Of a stretch of 10,290 nucleotides of DNA, positions 7,151-10,290 are shown piece by piece. The notes under the pieces were generated by a model. The model saw only the letters and a list, made by a program, of their open reading frames with translations. It was not told the origin of the DNA and searched no databases. Every line of letters begins with the position of its first letter. Position 1 is the stretch's first letter. The stretch lies in assembly GCA_017964705.1 (NCBI GenBank), contig JAGCRL010000213.1, forward strand, positions 1 through 10,290, read 5' to 3'. Source of the DNA: Alphaproteobacteria bacterium. GTDB taxonomy: Bacteria > Pseudomonadota > Alphaproteobacteria > RF32 > CAG-239. A program made the translations under genes and the position numbers.

Positions 7151-7438
7151 TTACTCCACCACCTTAGGCACAACAAAATAACCGAACTCCTGTGCCGGTG
7201 CATTTGCTAATATTTCTTTAGCATTATGTCCGGCAGAAATTTTATCTTCACGTAAAGTTAAGGATTCATTATTAACTGATACCAAAGGCTCTACATTATC
7301 TGTATTTACTTCTCTGAGCTCTTCCACCCAAGCTAATATCTTATTAAATTCTTCTTTTGTTTCTTCCAATTTATCTGGCTCGACTTTTAATTTAGCTAAA
7401 AAAGCAATCTGTCGGACAGTATTGTTATCAATAGCCAT
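7151..7438 (-). CDS. gatC: Aspartyl/glutamyl-tRNA(Asn/Gln) amidotransferase subunit C
   Basis: GatC (95 aa) is the small belt-like subunit that wraps the GatA-GatB interface and stabilises the complex. Visible family features are [12 protein letters not shown] (9-20), the helical [13 protein letters not shown] segment, the [12 protein letters not shown] turn, and the LREDK segment, with a C-terminus ending [11 protein letters not shown]. Length is typical. The start is the ATG at 7438, with AAAGGAG (7447-7453) 8 nt upstream; the in-frame extension to 7591 has no family similarity and would overlap gtrA on the other strand. It is the first gene of gatC-gatA-gatB, the order common in many bacteria. 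Confidence 0.97.
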   Translation of the reverse strand: MAIDNNTVRQIAFLAKLKVEPDKLEETKEEFNKILAWVEELREVNTDNVEPLVSVNNESLTLREDKISAGHNAKEILANAPAQEFGYFVVPKVVE

Positions 7439-7446
7439 TATTATAT

Positions 7447-7453
7447 CTCCTTT
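7447..7453 (-). promoter_or_regulatory. Ribosome binding site that fixes the gatC start
   Basis: AAAGGAG on the - strand is spaced 8 nt from the ATG at 7438. It selects this start over in-frame upstream codons. Confidence 0.75.
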
Positions 7454-7466
7454 GAAAACTCTACAC

Positions 7467-7494
7467 TTTTTATCACTAATCGCATTTTTTGCAA
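7467..7494 (-). promoter_or_regulatory. Candidate promoter of gatCAB
   Basis: On the - strand TTGCAA (7489-7494) is followed after 16 nt by TAAAAA (7467-7472), each 4/6 to the sigma-70 consensus, placing a start about 20-25 nt before the gatC RBS. The position is sensible because the region lies between the divergent gatC and gtrA, but the AT-rich context makes the match weak evidence. Confidence 0.28.
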
Positions 7495-7562
7495 GTATAA
7501 ATTTATAAAACAGATGAATTTTATATCTTTTTATGCTAAAAAAACAAAAAAAGAGAAAAGAT

Positions 7563-8036
7563 ATGTCTATAGTTAAAGCGTATAAATACATAGAAGATAT
7601 TTGGTTTAAGCAAAATGAAAAATTACGGTTTTTGCTGGTGGGTGGCTTTAATACGGCAACTTCTTTTATAATCTATTACATATTTTTATATTTAACATCA
7701 GGCAGAGAGCAATTATCATTATTTTTGATGAATCTGATTAATATCAATATATCAATTACCACAATGCGCTATTATGTTTTTAGAAGTACCGGTAATTTTT
7801 TAAAAGAATATAGCAAAGCCTTTTCTTCTTACATAGTACTATATTTTGTAAATATGGGATTATTAGCTTTTTTTGTACGAGTAGTACATATAGCTGAACG
7901 CTTGCCGCAAAATAGTTTTTTACTAGATATTCCTAATTTAAATAAAGCGGTGGCACAAATCTGCTGTATCTGCATTATTACCATAATGACATTTTTCGTT
8001 CACAAATATTTCTCATTCAGGAAAGTCTTGAAATAA
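7563..8036 (+). CDS. GtrA-family membrane protein
   Basis: The 157-residue product has the GtrA-like signature near its N-terminus: LRFLLVGGFNTATSFIIYYIFLYL (about 21-44), a first membrane segment led by the family's FLLVGG-NT motif. Three more hydrophobic segments follow (about 50-65, 80-105 and 130-150), giving the usual four-helix layout, with the family's RYYVFR turn (about 69-74) after helix 2 and HKYFSFRK at the C-terminus. GtrA proteins are thought to help move polyprenyl-linked sugars across the inner membrane for cell-surface glycan modification. No glycosyltransferase partner is adjacent, so its substrate cannot be told. I prefer the ATG at 7563, preceded by a purine-rich AGAGAAAAG, over the in-frame ATG at 7533, which adds a Lys-rich stretch. 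The gene is divergent from gatC and convergent with uvrD, probably a single-gene unit, and noticeably AT-rich. Confidence 0.88.
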   Translation: MSIVKAYKYIEDIWFKQNEKLRFLLVGGFNTATSFIIYYIFLYLTSGREQLSLFLMNLININISITTMRYYVFRSTGNFLKEYSKAFSSYIVLYFVNMGLLAFFVRVVHIAERLPQNSFLLDIPNLNKAVAQICCICIITIMTFFVHKYFSFRKVLK

Positions 8037-8049
8037 TAAAATTTATTAT
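8033..8049. repeat. A/T-only palindrome spanning both convergent stop codons
   Basis: Arms 8033-8040 and 8042-8049 are perfectly complementary around A8041 and include the TAA stops of gtrA (8034-8036) and, on the other strand, uvrD (8046-8048). It contains no G or C and cannot form a tight loop without opening its centre, so at best it is a very weak bidirectional terminator. Confidence 0.4.
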
Positions 8050-10289
8050 ACTTTCTCCAAAAAACTACCCATGATTTTCTTTTTACCTGCTTTATCAAAG
8101 TTGACTTCACATTTATCTCCATCAACATCAACAATTCGTCCATAACCAAAACTTGAATGATAAACACGCATTCCTATAAGGGGCGAATTTTTCTTTTTTG
8201 AGCAGAAATAATCATTTTGCGGTTGTTGATTGTAATCATCATAATCAACATATTCATCATAAGCCAAATTTTCATAGCTATCAAAATAGCCTTGTCTCTT
8301 TGGCTTTTTATAATTCACTCTATATTGATACTCGCTACGGTTGTTGCGGTATCCATCATCACTATGAGAATAATAGCTTCTTCCACCGCTATAACTATTG
8401 TTATTTTGCGGTTTGGCATAACCGGTATTATTAATTATTTCAATACAGTTAGGAGGTAATTCGTTTAAAAATCTGGATGGCATATTATTTTGCCATTGAC
8501 CATAAAGCTTACGATTAAATGCCATAGAAATATAAAGTAATTTTTTTGCACGAGTAATAGCAACATATGCAAGCCTACGCTCCTCTTCAATACTACCATC
8601 TTCAGATTCATCTAAACATTTTTGATGCGGAAACAGCCCTTCTTCCCAACCAGGCAGAAAAACAGCATCAAACTCCAATCCTTTTGCCGCATGTAAAGTT
8701 GAAACAATAACCTTATTGCCATTATCATTATATTCGTTATCAATTACTAAACTGACGTGCTCCAAAAAATCAGATAAAGTGGGATATATTTCAGCATCAC
8801 TCATAACACTGATTAATTCTTTTATATTTTCAATTCTTCCCGGGGCTTCAACAGACTTGTCTTGTTCAAGCATACTCATATAGCCGGATTCATCAATCAC
8901 TTGTTCGGCAAATTCACCTAAAGGAAGAGCTGGTAATATTTTTTGCCAATCAACCATATGCTCAATAAAATCAGTTAAAGCACTTTTTGTTTTTCCTGAG
9001 AAAGCATCGTCTTTAACCGAATTTAACATAGCTTGGTAAAGAGATGTTCTATCAATTCTTGCCTGTGCACGAATTTTATCAATGGTTTTTTCGCCTATGC
9101 CTCGAGCAGGTTTATTAATAATCCGTTCAAAAGCCAAATCGTCACTGGGTTGTAGAATAAGCCTGAAATATGAAAGCATATCACGAATTTCAGCACGCTC
9201 ATAAAATCTTAGTCCGCCAACAACTCTATAAGGAATAGATTCTTTTATAAAAATTTCCTCAAAAGCACGAGTCTGCGAAGCTGTACGTACCAAAATAGCC
9301 ATTTCAGAATAATCGATTCCATTATATTTTAGATTCTGGATTTGTGTAGCTATATATTTTGTTTCATCATCTCCATTATAAGTACTAATAACCTTAATTT
9401 TTTCATTTTTACATTGAGAAACAGGGCTATGTTCAGCCACTTTGAGTGATTTTCCTAATCTTCGCGAATTATGACTTATAACAGCAGTAGCTGCTGTCAA
9501 AATATTTTCAATAGAACGATAATTTCTTTCCAAACGTATAGTAACAGCTTCCGGAAAATCTTCATTAAATTTCAAGATATTTTCTATTTCTGCCCCACGC
9601 CAAGAGTAAATTGATTGGTCATCATCACCAACACAACAAAGATTTCTATACTTTTGAGAAAGAATGCGAAGCAATAAATATTGAGTAACATTTGTATCTT
9701 GATATTCATCAACCATAATATATTTAAAACGTTCTTGATATTCGTCTAAAATGCTTTTATTTTCAGGATTCATTAAAATATTAAGGACATATAGAAGGAT
9801 ATCTCCAAAATCAACGCAGTTTAACTCTAGTAATCGCTTTTGATATTCTTTATAAATAAATATGATAATATTATTTTTTATATCACCGATAAGCCGTTCA
9901 ATAGTAAAACCTTTGTCCTTAAAACGTGAGATTTTTTCTAAAACTGCCTGTGGCGTATATTGTTTTTCATCAATATTATGTTCTTGCAAGATTTTTTTAA
10001 TAACTCTTTTTTGATCATCTTCACCTAAAATGGTAAAATTCGGTTTTAATCCGACAAGATTAGGATATCTACGTAAAATTTTAACGCATATACTATGAAA
10101 AGTTCCAAGCCAAACAGAATTAACAGTATCTCCGATTAATTGGCGAACCCGTTCTTTCATTTCATTAGCAGCACGATTAGTAAAAGTAACAACCAAACAA
10201 TTCCAAGGACGGACAGAGTTAGTGCTCAAAATATAAGCTAATCGAGTCGTTAATACTTTAGTTTTTCCGGTTCCTGCTCCGGCAAGAAC
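8046..10289 (-). CDS. UvrD/PcrA-type superfamily 1 DNA helicase (N-terminus outside window)
   Basis: This is a 3'-5' DNA helicase acting in nucleotide excision and mismatch repair and in clearing RecA or stalled polymerase from DNA. 747 residues are visible; by comparison with UvrD about 20-30 N-terminal residues are missing beyond the right edge. Motifs in visible numbering: Walker A AGAGTGKT (3-10), Ia VVTFTNRAANEMKERV (about 33-48), GTFHSICVKILRR (62-74), motif II DEYQDT (194-199), III GDDDQSIYSWRG (221-232), RLERNYRS (252-259), V STLHAAKGLEFDAVFLPG (530-547), and VI RRLAYVAITRAKK (571-583). Residues ~618-700 are a low-complexity linker rich in Tyr, Asn, Asp and Ser, then a Tudor-like tail (GMRVYHSSFGYGRIVDV, ~706-722), known in PcrA/UvrD for contacting RNA polymerase. 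Both uvrD and pcrA are used for this architecture, so I leave the symbol open. Confidence 0.95.
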   Translation of the reverse strand, partial: VLAGAGTGKTKVLTTRLAYILSTNSVRPWNCLVVTFTNRAANEMKERVRQLIGDTVNSVWLGTFHSICVKILRRYPNLVGLKPNFTILGEDDQKRVIKKILQEHNIDEKQYTPQAVLEKISRFKDKGFTIERLIGDIKNNIIIFIYKEYQKRLLELNCVDFGDILLYVLNILMNPENKSILDEYQERFKYIMVDEYQDTNVTQYLLLRILSQKYRNLCCVGDDDQSIYSWRGAEIENILKFNEDFPEAVTIRLERNYRSIENILTAATAVISHNSRRLGKSLKVAEHSPVSQCKNEKIKVISTYNGDDETKYIATQIQNLKYNGIDYSEMAILVRTASQTRAFEEIFIKESIPYRVVGGLRFYERAEIRDMLSYFRLILQPSDDLAFERIINKPARGIGEKTIDKIRAQARIDRTSLYQAMLNSVKDDAFSGKTKSALTDFIEHMVDWQKILPALPLGEFAEQVIDESGYMSMLEQDKSVEAPGRIENIKELISVMSDAEIYPTLSDFLEHVSLVIDNEYNDNGNKVIVSTLHAAKGLEFDAVFLPGWEEGLFPHQKCLDESEDGSIEEERRLAYVAITRAKKLLYISMAFNRKLYGQWQNNMPSRFLNELPPNCIEIINNTGYAKPQNNNSYSGGRSYYSHSDDGYRNNRSEYQYRVNYKKPKRQGYFDSYENLAYDEYVDYDDYNQQPQNDYFCSKKKNSPLIGMRVYHSSFGYGRIVDVDGDKCEVNFDKAGKKKIMGSFLEKV

Positions 10290-10290
10290 A

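Noticed and set aside
8198..8459. Two + strand frames opposite the helicase linker
   Set aside because: Their His/Ile-rich content is the mirror of the Tyr/Asn/Asp-rich low-complexity linker in uvrD; no RBS.

Overview
This window looks like chromosomal core sequence from an AT-rich alphaproteobacterium. The order of an NlpD-like LytM protein, yajC, secD and secF, with SecD and SecF as separate genes, is a familiar alphaproteobacterial layout. The tight gatC-gatA-gatB cluster and a UvrD/PcrA helicase with a C-terminal Tudor-like tail fit a Gram-negative bacterium that makes Gln-tRNA (and/or Asn-tRNA) by the transamidation route. The taxonomic call is inference from gene order and protein character; no rRNA or tRNA gene was found. 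All eleven genes whose 3' end is visible stop with TAA, in keeping with the low GC.

Left part, + strand (1-3510): the C-terminal part of a catalytically degenerate LytM/M23 protein (2-475), then yajC (605-943), secD (964-2508) and secF (2528-3463). yajC, secD and secF are separated by about 20 nt each and form the SecDF-YajC accessory unit of the Sec translocon. A textbook hairpin terminator at 3483-3509 closes the unit. It is symmetrical (A-tract, GC stem, T-tract), so it can also stop transcripts arriving from the other strand.

Middle, - strand (3523-7438): reading right to left, gatC, gatA and gatB are packed with gaps of 4 and 3 nt and encode the three subunits of the glutamyl/aspartyl-tRNA amidotransferase. 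Downstream of gatB, on the same strand, lie two small genes of unknown function (64 aa and 83 aa). Each has a clear ribosome binding site, and they are followed by the shared terminator. An 8-bp inverted repeat sits just upstream of the RBS of the 64-aa gene. These two small genes are the only part of the window whose biology I cannot name.

Right part (7563-10290): a GtrA-family membrane protein on the + strand, divergent from gatC and convergent with the helicase gene, then uvrD/pcrA on the - strand, which runs off the right edge and so lacks its N-terminus. The stop codons of gtrA and uvrD are only 9 nt apart, inside one A/T-only palindrome.

I saw no mobile element, CRISPR array, tRNA or rRNA. 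The window is mostly conserved housekeeping sequence, and I do not see a convincing new multi-gene system; the small-gene pair at 3523-4125 is the best candidate for something undescribed.
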